A stretch of 64,000 bases of DNA, from contig NZ_LMDF01000006.1 of NCBI RefSeq assembly GCF_001425745.1, positions 124,001-188,000 of the forward strand. The letters are read 5' to 3'. The DNA is from Caulobacter sp. Root343. Lineage in GTDB: Bacteria > Pseudomonadota > Alphaproteobacteria > Caulobacterales > Caulobacteraceae. The position numbers and the translations under genes are program-made. Position 1 is the first letter of the stretch; every line of letters begins with the position of its first letter. Of this stretch, positions 18,572 through 27,327 are shown in pieces. A model generated the notes under the pieces. That model was not told where the DNA came from. It made no database searches and was given only the letters and a program-made list of their open reading frames with translations.

Positions 18572-19764
18572 CAGCCGCTCACCCGCCGTCCATCCACCGC
18601 CCACCGCTCCAGCCGCTCGCCGTCCCAGACGTGCAGGGCGTCGTAGAGGTTGATGGTCGGGTCGCAGTGGCCCGGCTGCAGCCAGACGAGGTCGCCGACG
18701 CGGGGCGCGTCGGCTGGGGTTTCTCGAGCAAAATCGGCGTCGGCGGCGGCCACGGCCTTGTCGAAGCCAAGCGGATCGCGACCGGCGGCCTTCAGCACGT
18801 CCAAGGTGGCGGGGTGGGCGATCATGCCGTGCTCGTCGCCCATCGGCCGCCAGAGCGAGCCCGGCGCGGCGCCGCCGACCACCCGGGCCGGCGGGCCGTC
18901 CATCGACATCGCCTTGAAACCGGCGTCGACGACGACGTGGCTCTTGTGGCGGGCCGAGACGACGGTCGCGGCCACGAACAGCGCCGGCTCGAACGGCCAG
19001 TCGCCGCCGCCGGGCGCGCCGCAGGCGTCGTACTCGACGTCCATCACCGCGTAGGAGCCGGCTTGCAGTTCGGTGAACACCCCCGAGGCCAGGTCGAAGG
19101 CGTGGGTGCCGGTGCCGCCGCCGGTGACGACGGGCGGGGCCAGGCCGGCGGCGGTCAGTTCGGCGACCAGGGCCTTCAGCGTGGCGAAGGCGGCCTCGTC
19201 GGCGCTCCGGCGCAGCGCGCCATCGTTCAGGTGTTGCAGGTGGCCGAGATAGGCTTGGATCCCGGCGAAGCGCAGGCTCGGCGAGGCGTCGGCGGCGCGG
19301 GCCAGCTTCAGCGCCTCATGCGGATAGACGCCCGTGCGGTGGGTGCCGAGGTCGAGGTCGACCACCAGGTCCAGCACGACCCCGGCCGCCACGGCTGCGT
19401 CCGACAGCCGGTCGATCTGGCCCTCGTCGTCGGCGACCGCGCCGACCTTGGCGCCGGTTCGGGCGAGCGCGGCGAGGCGGGCCGCGCCCCAGGGCGGGGC
19501 GGGGGCGGTGACCAGCACGTCCTGGATCCCGCCGGCGACATAGGCCTCGGCCTCGCCGACCGTCTGGCAGCACAGCCCGACCGCGCCGCGCTCGACGATC
19601 AGCCGGCCCAGGGTGGAGCACTTGTGGGTCTTGCCGTGGGCGCGGAGACGGACGGCGGCGGCGTCGCACAGGGCCTGCATGTGGTCGATGTTGCGCTCAA
19701 GCGCGGCGCGGTCGACGACGAGGATCGGGGTCTGGGGGAGGGCGGCGGCGGGCGGCAGGTTCAT
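18571..19764 (-). CDS. DSD1 family PLP-dependent enzyme (D-serine dehydratase / D-threonine aldolase-like)
   Basis: 397 aa. It is an alanine-racemase-fold barrel whose PLP lysine lies in RAHGKTHKCSTLGRL near residue 45, with GGTGTHAFDL as the phosphate-binding turn. The C-terminal metal site is visible as MGDEHGMI and QPGHCDPTINLYD, giving His-x-Cys zinc ligands as in eukaryotic D-serine dehydratase. It should deaminate D-serine or cleave D-threonine; the sequence alone does not decide. It shares strand with the M28 peptidase and the threonine dehydratase. Confidence 0.88.
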   Translation of the reverse strand: MNLPPAAALPQTPILVVDRAALERNIDHMQALCDAAAVRLRAHGKTHKCSTLGRLIVERGAVGLCCQTVGEAEAYVAGGIQDVLVTAPAPPWGAARLAALARTGAKVGAVADDEGQIDRLSDAAVAAGVVLDLVVDLDLGTHRTGVYPHEALKLARAADASPSLRFAGIQAYLGHLQHLNDGALRRSADEAAFATLKALVAELTAAGLAPPVVTGGGTGTHAFDLASGVFTELQAGSYAVMDVEYDACGAPGGGDWPFEPALFVAATVVSARHKSHVVVDAGFKAMSMDGPPARVVGGAAPGSLWRPMGDEHGMIAHPATLDVLKAAGRDPLGFDKAVAAADADFARETPADAPRVGDLVWLQPGHCDPTINLYDALHVWDGERLERWAVDGRRVSG

Positions 19765-19786
19765 CGGATATCCCCCTCGTGAGAAA

Positions 19787-19888
19787 CTGTCATCCCGGAC
19801 AAGCGCGAAGCGCGCCGATCCGGGACCGCCGGAAGCTCGGCGTTTCCTGCGGTCCCGGGTCTTCGCTTCGCTACGCCCGGGATGACAG
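19787..19888. repeat. Palindromic intergenic repeat family B, copy 4 (102 bp)
   Basis: Termini CTGTCATCCCGG and CCGGGATGACAG. It lies between the start of the DSD1-type gene and the end of the threonine dehydratase gene, 13 bp from the latter's stop. Confidence 0.85.
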
Positions 19889-19901
19889 GATTTTTCGAAC
19901 G

Positions 19902-20879
19902 CTAGATCTCACCCGCCAGCACCCGGGCGAACAACCCCGGATCCACATTGCCTCCCGACAGCACGATCGCCGCCGTCCTGCCCTTCAGGTCGATCTTCCC
20001 TGTCAAAGCCGCCGTCAGCGCCACGCAGCCGCCCGGCTCGACGACCAGCTTGAGCACCGAGAACGCGTAGCGCATCGCCTCGGCCACCTCGGCGTCGGTC
20101 ACCGCCACGACGCCCGACAGGTTCCGCTGATTGATCGGCCAGGTCAGCTCGCCGGGGATCGGGGTCAGCAGGGCGTCGCAGATCGAGCGGGCGTCCTGGT
20201 CGATCGTCTCGCGCTGGCCGCTCTCCAGCGAGCGGCGGGTCTCGTCGAAGCCGGCGGGCTCGGCGCCCCAGACCTCCGTGGACGGAGAAAGGCCTTTCAC
20301 GGCCGTCGAGGTCCCGGCGATCAGGCCGCCGCCGCCGACCGGCGACAGCACGCGGTCAAGGGTCACGCCCAGCGCCTTGGCCTGCTCGACGATCTCGATC
20401 CCCAGCGTGCCCTGGCCAGCGATGATGTGCGGATCGTCGTACGAGGGCACGACCACGCAGCCGCGCTCGGCGGCGATCTGGTCGGCGATGGCGACACGGT
20501 CCTCGGTGAAGCGGTCGTAGAAGCGGATCTCGGCTCCGAAACCCTTGGTCCCCTCGACCTTCACGGCCGGCGAGTCCGACGGCATGACGATCAGGGCCGG
20601 CAGGCCCAGCAGCTTGGCGGCCAGGGCCACGCCCTGGGCGTGGTTGCCGGACGAGAAGGCCACGACGCCGCGGGTCTTTTCTTCGTCGCTCAGTTGGCTG
20701 AGGCGGTTATAGGCGCCGCGGAACTTGAAGGCCCCCGCCCGCTGCAGGGTCTCGGGCTTGAGGAAGACCCGTCCGCCCAGCCGTTCGTTCAGCGCCGGGC
20801 TCTCGATCAGCGGCGTCTCGACGGCCAGGCCCTTCAGGCGTCCGGCGGCGGCTTGGATGTCGGCGAGGGCGATGGTCAT
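19902..20879 (-). CDS. Threonine/serine dehydratase (fold-type II PLP enzyme)
   Basis: 325 aa, the size of catabolic threonine dehydratases and serine racemases without an ACT regulatory domain. The PLP lysine is in GAFKFRGAYNRL near residue 55, the substrate-binding loop is SSGNHAQGVAL, the phosphate-binding glycine loop is VGGGGLIAGTS, and the C-terminal cofactor contact is LSGGN. It would make 2-oxobutyrate or pyruvate plus ammonia. The gene starts 148 bp from the divergent PagL-like gene. Serine racemase is an alternative given the D-amino-acid enzyme next door. Confidence 0.9.
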   Translation of the reverse strand: MTIALADIQAAAGRLKGLAVETPLIESPALNERLGGRVFLKPETLQRAGAFKFRGAYNRLSQLSDEEKTRGVVAFSSGNHAQGVALAAKLLGLPALIVMPSDSPAVKVEGTKGFGAEIRFYDRFTEDRVAIADQIAAERGCVVVPSYDDPHIIAGQGTLGIEIVEQAKALGVTLDRVLSPVGGGGLIAGTSTAVKGLSPSTEVWGAEPAGFDETRRSLESGQRETIDQDARSICDALLTPIPGELTWPINQRNLSGVVAVTDAEVAEAMRYAFSVLKLVVEPGGCVALTAALTGKIDLKGRTAAIVLSGGNVDPGLFARVLAGEI

Positions 20880-21027
20880 GGGGGAGATCTAGGGGCTGCG
20901 GCAGCGCTTTTGAAGCATTCCGCGGCGATCAGGGCGAAACCGTTCAAAGGGCGGTGTCCGAAACCCTTTCCGACCCTCGCTGTTCGAGCCATATAGACCT
21001 TGGGCTCATGCTGTTCAGGACGACTCG

Positions 21028-21651
21028 ATGAAGACCGCCATGCTCGCCGCCGCGGCCGCGACCCTGATTGGGGGCGCCGCGCTGGGGTTCGCCGCGCCCG
21101 CCTTGGCCGGAGAGGCCTTTGTCGGGGTCTACAAGCACGACGTGACCTTCATCGGCGACGCGGTCGGCCTGGGCGCCGCCGGGCGCGAGGACGGGGCCGA
21201 CATCCATCTCGGCTATCGCACCAGCCGGATCGAGAGCCTGCGCTGGCTGGGCAAGCCGCAGGTCCACACCATGGTGTCGATCAACACCAAGAACACCTCG
21301 AACTTCGTGGCCGCCGGTTTCGACTGGAAGATCGAGCTGGGTCAGCCGGGCGGCTTCTATTTCCGGCCTGGGATCGGCCTGGCCTATACCGACGGCAAGG
21401 CCGGCCTGCCGCCCGCCAACGCCCCGGGCCTGACCCAGGCCGAGCGCGACCGCCGCACCTATCTCTACTACCACCGCATCGATTTCGGCTCGAAGGTGCT
21501 GTTCGAGCCGGAGCTGGCCCTGGGCTACCAAGTCAGCGACAAGGTATCGGTGGAACTCAGCTACACCCACCTCTCGAACGGCCAGATCTTCCACCAAGGG
21601 AAGAACCAGGGGCTTGACGACGCGGGGGTCCGGCTGGTTTACGCCTTCTGA
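21028..21651 (+). CDS. PagL-like lipid A 3-O-deacylase (acyloxyacyl hydrolase family)
   Basis: 207 aa with a signal peptide ending in APALAGEA. The mature part is beta-rich, ends in an aromatic (RLVYAF), and looks like an eight-stranded outer-membrane barrel. Near the C-terminus, ELSYTHLSNGQ carries the His-x-Ser pair of PagL. The third catalytic residue, Glu in Pseudomonas PagL, aligns by counting back from the C-terminus with Asp in GLDDAG. Expected action is removal of a 3-O acyl chain from lipid A, altering outer-membrane properties. It is longer than PagL (about 170 aa) because of an inserted loop containing LPPANAPGLTQAERD. Confidence 0.82.
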   Translation: MKTAMLAAAAATLIGGAALGFAAPALAGEAFVGVYKHDVTFIGDAVGLGAAGREDGADIHLGYRTSRIESLRWLGKPQVHTMVSINTKNTSNFVAAGFDWKIELGQPGGFYFRPGIGLAYTDGKAGLPPANAPGLTQAERDRRTYLYYHRIDFGSKVLFEPELALGYQVSDKVSVELSYTHLSNGQIFHQGKNQGLDDAGVRLVYAF

Positions 21652-21736
21652 CTTCGCGATGAGCCGATTTGACGGTTCTCGCGGCGCCGCCCACAACTGA
21701 CTAAACGTCCGCTGCCGAGTCCTGTCGAAGGGCCGC

Positions 21737-21758
21737 GTGACGTCACCGGGCAGGTGAC
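21737..21758. promoter_or_regulatory. Overlapping palindromes in the purA leader
   Basis: GTGACGTCAC (21737-21746) is a perfect 10-bp palindrome that overlaps a second inverted repeat, GTCACC-gggca-GGTGAC (21742-21758). They end 16 bp before the purA ATG, so they could be an operator or an RNA hairpin near the ribosome binding region. Confidence 0.45.
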
Positions 21759-21774
21759 AAGGCATATCTCTACC

Positions 21775-23061
21775 ATGGCCAATGTGACCGTCGTCGGCGC
21801 CCAGTGGGGCGATGAAGGCAAGGGCAAGATCGTCGACTGGCTCAGCAACCGGGCCGATGTCGTCGTGCGCTTCCAGGGCGGCCACAACGCCGGCCATACG
21901 CTGGTGGTGGACGGCAAGGTCTACAAGCTGGCCCTGCTGCCGTCTGGGGTAGTTCAAGGTAAGTTGTCGGTGATCGGCAACGGCGTCGTCGTCGACCCCT
22001 GGCACCTGCTGGGCGAGATCGACAAGATCGCCGAGCAGGGCGTGGCCATCACCCCGGACCTGCTGATCCTGGCCGACAACGCCTGCCTGATCCTGCCGCT
22101 GCACAAGGACCTGGACCAGGCCCGCGAGGCCGCCTCGACCCAGAAGATCGGCACCACCGGCCGCGGCATCGGCCCGGCCTACGAGGACAAGGTCGGCCGC
22201 CGCGCCATCCGCGTCGCCGACCTGGCCGACCCGGAAGCCCTGGGCCCCAAGATCGAACGTCTGCTCAGCCACCACGGCGCCCTGCGTCGCGGCTTGAACC
22301 TGCCGGAAGCGAACGCCCAGGAACTGTTCGACGCCCTGATGGACCTGGCGCCGCGCATCCTGCCCTACGCCCAGCCGGCGTGGCGGGTGCTGGACCAGGC
22401 CCACAAGGCCGGCCGCAAGATCCTGTTCGAGGGCGCGCAAGGCGCGCTGCTGGACGTCGACCACGGCACCTATCCGTTCGTGACTTCGTCCAACACGGTG
22501 GCGGGCCAAGCCTCTGCCGGCTCGGGCATGGGCCCGTCGGCGACCGGCTTCGTGCTGGGCATCGTCAAGGCCTACACCACCCGCGTGGGCGAGGGCCCGT
22601 TCCCGGCCGAGCTGTTCGACGATGTGGGCAAGCACCTCTCGACCGTCGGCCGCGAGGTCGGGGTCAACACCGGCCGGGCCCGCCGCTGCGGCTGGTTCGA
22701 CTCGGTGCTGGTGCGCCAGTCGGTGGCCATCAACGGCATCCACGGCGTGGCCCTGACCAAGCTGGACGTGCTGGACGGGCTGAAGACCCTGAAGATCTGC
22801 GTCGGCTACAAGATCGGCGACAAGGTGGTCGATTACCTGCCGGCCGGCCTGCGCGACCAGGCCGCCGCCACGCCGGTCTACGAAGAGATCGAAGGCTGGA
22901 CCGAAAGCACGGCCGGCGCCCGCTCGTTCAAGGACCTCAATGCCAACGCCATCAAGTACGTGCGCCGCGTCGAGGAGCTGATCGGCGCCCCGGTGGCCCT
23001 GCTGTCCACCAGCCCCGAGCGCGACGACACCATCCTCATGCGCGACCCCTTCCAGGGATAA
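21775..23061 (+). CDS. purA: Adenylosuccinate synthetase
   Basis: 428 aa, the usual bacterial length. It catalyses GTP-dependent joining of IMP and aspartate, the first committed step to AMP. The P-loop is at the extreme N-terminus ([18 protein letters not shown]) followed by [16 protein letters not shown]-binding and active-site segments include [38 protein letters not shown] and [11 protein letters not shown] chose ATG 21775 because it gives the conserved [15 protein letters not shown] start; an ATG at 21754 would add seven unconserved residues. A hairpin with a short T-run follows at 23125. Confidence 0.97.
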   Translation: MANVTVVGAQWGDEGKGKIVDWLSNRADVVVRFQGGHNAGHTLVVDGKVYKLALLPSGVVQGKLSVIGNGVVVDPWHLLGEIDKIAEQGVAITPDLLILADNACLILPLHKDLDQAREAASTQKIGTTGRGIGPAYEDKVGRRAIRVADLADPEALGPKIERLLSHHGALRRGLNLPEANAQELFDALMDLAPRILPYAQPAWRVLDQAHKAGRKILFEGAQGALLDVDHGTYPFVTSSNTVAGQASAGSGMGPSATGFVLGIVKAYTTRVGEGPFPAELFDDVGKHLSTVGREVGVNTGRARRCGWFDSVLVRQSVAINGIHGVALTKLDVLDGLKTLKICVGYKIGDKVVDYLPAGLRDQAAATPVYEEIEGWTESTAGARSFKDLNANAIKYVRRVEELIGAPVALLSTSPERDDTILMRDPFQG

Positions 23062-23124
23062 GCGCTGCAATAAGTGCGACCGACCGTCGCACGGTAAACG
23101 CTTGGTGAACTATGTCAGGCCTAG

Positions 23125-23152
23125 CCTCCCGCGACTTTCGTGTTGCGGGAGG
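23125..23152 (+). terminator. Probable purA terminator hairpin
   Basis: CCTCCCGC (23125-23132) and GCGGGAGG (23145-23152) form a perfect 8-bp GC stem with a 12-nt loop, followed by AGCGCTTTTGGC. The hairpin lies inside the first 33 codons of the longest histidine-kinase frame, which argues that this kinase really starts at 23211. Confidence 0.55.
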
Positions 23153-23210
23153 AGCGCTTTTGGCACTCCGGGACTTCCTCGAAGACGGGCTGGAAGGCGC
23201 GACACTCATC

Positions 23211-24881
23211 ATGAGCCGTCGCAGCCGGGTAGCGCGCGTTCTCATCACCGTGCTGGTGGGCGGACTGGTGGCCTTCCACTTCGGGGCCAAGCCGGCGCTG
23301 GCGTGGGGCGGGGTGAACCTCGTCCTGGAAGGGTGGCTGGTCTATCTGCAGATGACCTTCAAGCCGCGGGCCGAAGGGCGGACCAATCCGTTCGTTCGCC
23401 TGGGCCCGCCGGCGGCCTTCACCCTCGCCTGGTCGGTGATGGCGGGCCTGTCCGCCGTGCACGGCCCGATGGCGATGAAGTTCGCGGCCCTGGTCATCCT
23501 GTTCGGCCTGATCGTCGAGGGCCTGAAATACGCCACCGTCAGCCGGTCGGCGATGCTGTCGATCCTGCCCGGTCCGTTCCTGGCCCTGATCCTGGTGCCG
23601 ATGCTGGGGCCGAAGTTCACCGTCCTGGACAAGGCCGTGGCCCTGGTCGTGCTGGCCGGGCTGGCCGGCTACGCCATCGACGCCGTGCGCCTGATGCGCG
23701 GCGCGGCCAGGGCGCTGGAGCGAGCCCAGGCCGAGGCCCTGGAGGCCAGCCGCGCCAAGTCGGCCTTCCTGGCGATGATGAGCCACGAGCTGCGCACGCC
23801 GATGAACGGGGTGCTGGGCCTGGCCCACGCCATGCGCGGCACGGCGCTGGACCCGCGCCAGGCCGAGTATCTCGAGATGATCGAGCAGTCGAGCCACGGC
23901 CTGATGACCATCCTCAACGACATCCTGGACCTGTCCAAGATCGAGGCCGGCAAGCTGGAGCTGGAGGTCGCGCCGTTCGACATCCGCAAGCTGGCCGCCC
24001 AGATCCGCCTGGTGTGGAGCGAGACGGCCAGGCTGAAGGGCTTGGAACTGGTGCTCGACATCGATCCGGACACGCCCGCCTGGCTGTCCGGCGACGCGGC
24101 GCGGGTGCGGCAGATCCTGATGAACCTGGTCTCCAACGCCCTGAAGTTCACCGAAGCCGGCCGCGTCACCGTGCGGATCGCCTCGGCGGCGGGCGACGCC
24201 GGCGACGGGATCGTCGTGGCCGTCTCCGACACCGGAATCGGCCTGAGCGACGAGCAGCGCGCGCGGCTCTTCACCCCCTTCGCCCAGGGCGACCGCACCA
24301 TCGCGCGCCGGTTCGGCGGCACCGGCCTGGGCCTGGCGATCTGCCGGCAACTGGTCGAGATGATGGACGGCGAGATCGGCGTCGAGAGCGTCGCGGGCCA
24401 AGGCTCGACCTTCGCCGCCCACCTCCCCCTGCCGGCGGCGCGGGCTCTGAGCGACTTCTCGGGGCCGGTCGCGGCGCTGGACCTGGCGGGCGCGCGGGTG
24501 CTGGTGGTCGACGACAACGTGGTCAACCAGACCGTGGCGCGCGCCATACTGGAGGCCGTCGGCGTCTCGGTGGCCACGGTCGGCGACGGCTACGCGGCCC
24601 TGGCCCGCCTGCGAGTCGAGGACTTCGACGTCGTGCTGATGGACGTCCACATGCCCGAGATGGACGGGGTCGAGGCGGTGCGCCGGATCCGCGCGGGCGA
24701 GGGCGGGCGGGTCGACCTCCCGGTCGTGGCCCTGACCGCCGACGCCATGGTCGGCGACGCCGAACGCCTGCTGGCCCAAGGCTTCGACGACGCCCATCCC
24801 AAGCCGATCCAGCCGGCGGGCCTGCTGGCCACGGTGGCGGGGCTGCGGACCCCCGTGACCCGCGCGCGGGCGGCGGCTTAG
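23211..24881 (+). CDS. Hybrid sensor histidine kinase / response regulator, membrane-bound
   Basis: 556 aa from ATG 23211. A longer frame from ATG 23112 (589 aa) would include codons atypical for this genome and a terminator-like hairpin. The first about 150 residues hold four or five hydrophobic segments. HisKA follows with the phosphorylated His in MMSHELRTPMNGVLGL, then HATPase_c with NLVSNALKFTEAG (N box), VSDTGIGLS (G1) and RRFGGTGLGLAICRQLVE (G2). A C-terminal receiver has VLVVDDN, the phosphoacceptor in VVLMDVHMPEMDG, and the PI-lysine in AHPKPIQP. No output domain is present, so phosphate probably passes to a separate phosphotransferase. Confidence 0.92.
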   Translation: MSRRSRVARVLITVLVGGLVAFHFGAKPALAWGGVNLVLEGWLVYLQMTFKPRAEGRTNPFVRLGPPAAFTLAWSVMAGLSAVHGPMAMKFAALVILFGLIVEGLKYATVSRSAMLSILPGPFLALILVPMLGPKFTVLDKAVALVVLAGLAGYAIDAVRLMRGAARALERAQAEALEASRAKSAFLAMMSHELRTPMNGVLGLAHAMRGTALDPRQAEYLEMIEQSSHGLMTILNDILDLSKIEAGKLELEVAPFDIRKLAAQIRLVWSETARLKGLELVLDIDPDTPAWLSGDAARVRQILMNLVSNALKFTEAGRVTVRIASAAGDAGDGIVVAVSDTGIGLSDEQRARLFTPFAQGDRTIARRFGGTGLGLAICRQLVEMMDGEIGVESVAGQGSTFAAHLPLPAARALSDFSGPVAALDLAGARVLVVDDNVVNQTVARAILEAVGVSVATVGDGYAALARLRVEDFDVVLMDVHMPEMDGVEAVRRIRAGEGGRVDLPVVALTADAMVGDAERLLAQGFDDAHPKPIQPAGLLATVAGLRTPVTRARAAA

Positions 24882-24897
24882 CGGCCTCTTCATCTTT

Positions 24898-25030
24898 CCT
24901 CCCCCTCTGGGGGAGGGGGCGAACGCCGGTGGAGGGGCCCTGTGAGATGGGCCAATGCACCACCGCTTCGCGGACCCCCTCCGTCTCGCCGCGTATTCGC
25001 GCCGATCCACCTCCCCCTAATGGGGAGGAG
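24898..25030. repeat. Palindromic intergenic repeat family D, copy 2
   Basis: Begins CTCCCCCTCTGGGGGAGGGG, contains GACCCCCTCCGTCTCGCCGC and ends CCTCCCCCTAATGGGGAGGA. It fills most of the 218-bp gap between the hybrid kinase and the next gene. Confidence 0.85.
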
Positions 25031-25099
25031 AGCCGAAAACCCGGCTCCGCGCGCCCGGGCCGCGCCACCCAGTCAGCGTTTGTTAGCAGGCGGCGGCGT

Positions 25100-26278
25100 A
25101 TGACGGTGCGTCTCAAGTCCGGGGGTTCCGTGTCCGCACTCGCGCGTCGTCGCAGGCTCAAGCCTGTCAACAAGGCCGACCGCGTGATGCGCAGCCTGCG
25201 CGCCCTGGAGCGCACGGCCTCGACCAGCCGCGTGCTGAACCTGATCGCCATCGAGGCCGAGAGCGCCCATCGGCCCGAATACGCCGAAGCCCCGCTGTTC
25301 AGGAACAAGATCCTGAACACGGCTCTGATCATCAAGCACCGCCTGCGCAACGACGACATCTACCTGTTCGACGAGGCGCGGCCGACCGCGACCAAGATCA
25401 TCATCCCGTTCGACCGCCAGGACCTCGGCCTCGGCGGCCAGTCGGTGTTCGTGGGTCAGCGCGGCTGGACCGACGTGCTGGTCGAGGCCTGCAACGCCTC
25501 GGGCGACATGCACCGCGACCTGTCGGTCCTGCGGATGATCGACACCCTGCCGTCGCTGGACCCGTTCTTGCTGCGCGAGCACCTGCGCCGCCACGGCCTG
25601 TCCGTGGCCAGCTGCTACTTCGCCCTGTCGCCGGCGGACTACGAGGCCATGCAGGGTTTCGTGACCATGGAGATCACCAAGCTGATCGAGCTGGCCTATC
25701 GCGACATCGGCGGCATCGGCCGGGCCCATGCCGCGCGGCTGGTCGAGGCCCTGCTGGCCACCGACGTCGACGAGCGCCTGGAGCCGTTGCGCGAGACCCT
25801 GGTCATGGAGGGCGACAGCTTCAAGGAGGGCGTCTTCAGCTGGAAGGGCTTCCTCTACTACAAATGGGTGCTGACCACGCTGTGGCCCAAGCTGACCGAC
25901 GTCGCCAACGAGATCGGCCGCATCGCCGTCACCGGCCAGCGCGACGCCGAGACCGGCCGCTATCTGGAGGAGGCTCGCCGGCGCCTGCAGGGCGGGGTGA
26001 TGGTCGAGCGCACCGCGATCCTGCGCACCCTGAGGATCTATGACGACGCGTTCGACAACCTGGTCGACAACGGTCGGCCCCAGGCCTTCCGCGACTTCCT
26101 GCTGCGCGCGCCCGAACTGTTCCTGAGCCTGGGCGAGCGGGTCGGGGTGATCTCGCACATCTCCAGCTTCTGGCGCTATCGCTTCCCCGAGGGCGAGACC
26201 CTGACGGCCCACATCGACGAGGCCGTCGACATCTTCATGGACTTCGAGACCGGGCTGTCCGTGCCGCTGATCGGCTAG
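25100..26278 (+). CDS. Conserved-looking protein of unknown function (392 aa)
   Basis: 392 aa from ATG 25100 after a GGCGGCGG stretch. The N-terminus is basic (RLKSGGSVSALARRRRLKP). The remainder is alpha-helical with soluble character: TASTSRVLNLIAIEAESAH, KILNTALIIKHRLRNDDIYLF, SVFVGQRGWTDVLVEAC and a C-terminal HISSFWRYRFPEGE then HIDEAVDIFMDFE. No enzymatic motif or membrane helix was recognised. It lies between a hybrid histidine kinase and an atypical receiver protein, so a signalling or cell-cycle role is possible but is only inference from position. Confidence 0.75.
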   Translation: MTVRLKSGGSVSALARRRRLKPVNKADRVMRSLRALERTASTSRVLNLIAIEAESAHRPEYAEAPLFRNKILNTALIIKHRLRNDDIYLFDEARPTATKIIIPFDRQDLGLGGQSVFVGQRGWTDVLVEACNASGDMHRDLSVLRMIDTLPSLDPFLLREHLRRHGLSVASCYFALSPADYEAMQGFVTMEITKLIELAYRDIGGIGRAHAARLVEALLATDVDERLEPLRETLVMEGDSFKEGVFSWKGFLYYKWVLTTLWPKLTDVANEIGRIAVTGQRDAETGRYLEEARRRLQGGVMVERTAILRTLRIYDDAFDNLVDNGRPQAFRDFLLRAPELFLSLGERVGVISHISSFWRYRFPEGETLTAHIDEAVDIFMDFETGLSVPLIG

Positions 26279-26290
26279 GGGCAAAACACG

Positions 26291-26389
26291 CTGTCATCCC
26301 GGAAGCCTCGAAGAGGCTATCCGGGACCGCCGGAAGCGCTGAGCTTGTGGCGGTCCCGGCTCTCCGCTGCGCTGCGGCCGGGATGACAA
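26291..26389. repeat. Palindromic intergenic repeat family B, copy 5 (99 bp variant)
   Basis: Begins CTGTCATCCCGG and ends CCGGGATGACA, with a changed left half (AAGCCTCGAAGAGGCTATCC) that itself forms a small hairpin. It starts 13 bp after the stop of the 392-aa protein. Confidence 0.8.
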
Positions 26390-26526
26390 TCGAGGGGATT
26401 GGCGGGAGGAGCTTGAACCCAACCGCCCCCTGACAAACTGACGCGGTTAACGCTCAAAGATTATCAAGCGGATTTTTACATTCTAAGGTTAGTCATCGGG
26501 ATCTAGTTTCGAGGAGCCTCGCTTCC

Positions 26527-27327
26527 GTGTTCGACGGGAACGCCCGCACAATCCAGCGTATCGCCGCTAAGATGCAGCGAGTCATGGTCGTGGACCCGAA
26601 CCCCGCGACCGGGCGACTGCTGGCTGAACACATGCGTCCGCTGGGCGGCGTGCAGATCTTCGCCGCGCCGTCGGCCGAGAAGGGCTACGCCATGGCCCGG
26701 GCCACCGATCCGCAGCTGATCTTCGTCGAGCACGCCCAGAACGGCGTCGACGGCCTGGCCTTCACCCGCAAGATCCGCCGCAGCGACCTGGTCTGCCGCG
26801 AGGCGCCGATCATCATGTGCACCGCCGAGGCCACGGCCGAGGCGATCTTCGGCGCGCGCGACGCCGGGGTGCACGAGTTCATGCGCAAGCCCTTCACGAT
26901 CAAGGACCTGGAGCGCCGTCTCGAGGCCGTGACCCTGAAGCCGCGCGACTGGATCGAGGCCGTGGCCTATGTCGGCCCCGACCGCCGCCGGTTCAACTCG
27001 GCCGACTACAAGGGCCCGCGCAAGCGTAAGGCCGACGCCGCCGGCTCGCCCGCCGCGCGCCTTTCGCAGGCCTTGCGCATCGTCAAGTCGGCCGCCCAGG
27101 CGCTGGACATCGATCCGGCCCAGGCCCGCCGCGCGCTGGTGGCCCAGGCCGTGGAGCTGAAGAAGGTGGGGGAAGCCGTCAAGGATCCGCGCCTGCTCGA
27201 GGCGGCCGCGGCGCTGGAGACCTGCATGGGCGCCGACCTGGCCGGCTCCGGCGGCCGCGCCGAACTGGTCAAGCGCATCGACGCCCTGATGGGCTTCATG
27301 ACCGAGGACACGGGCCGCGCGGCCTAG
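26527..27327 (+). CDS. Atypical receiver-domain protein lacking the phosphoacceptor Asp
   Basis: 266 aa from GTG 26527 with GAGGAGC upstream. Residues about 17-135 form a CheY-like receiver: VMVVDPNPATGRLL, IIMCTAEAT (the conserved Thr), and HEFMRKPFTI (the conserved Lys). At the end of strand 3 the sequence is PQLIFVEHAQNGVDG, so residue 68 is Glu where the phosphorylated Asp belongs. The acidic pair is also reduced to one Asp (VD23). The C-terminal about 130 residues are helical and charged with no DNA-binding motif recognised. It probably acts as a constitutively 'on' or phosphorylation-independent adaptor. Confidence 0.83.
   Translation: MFDGNARTIQRIAAKMQRVMVVDPNPATGRLLAEHMRPLGGVQIFAAPSAEKGYAMARATDPQLIFVEHAQNGVDGLAFTRKIRRSDLVCREAPIIMCTAEATAEAIFGARDAGVHEFMRKPFTIKDLERRLEAVTLKPRDWIEAVAYVGPDRRRFNSADYKGPRKRKADAAGSPAARLSQALRIVKSAAQALDIDPAQARRALVAQAVELKKVGEAVKDPRLLEAAAALETCMGADLAGSGGRAELVKRIDALMGFMTEDTGRAA

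Noticed and set aside
23102-25099. Upstream extension of the 392-aa protein frame through the hybrid kinase gene
   Set aside because: The frame is open by chance behind the kinase; the kinase has unmistakable domains and the 392-aa protein has its own ATG at 25100.
26444-26462. Full CtrA binding site (TTAA-N7-TTAA) before the atypical receiver gene
   Set aside because: TTAACGCTCAAAGATTA has only one TTAA with the second half imperfect, so I do not call a CtrA site.
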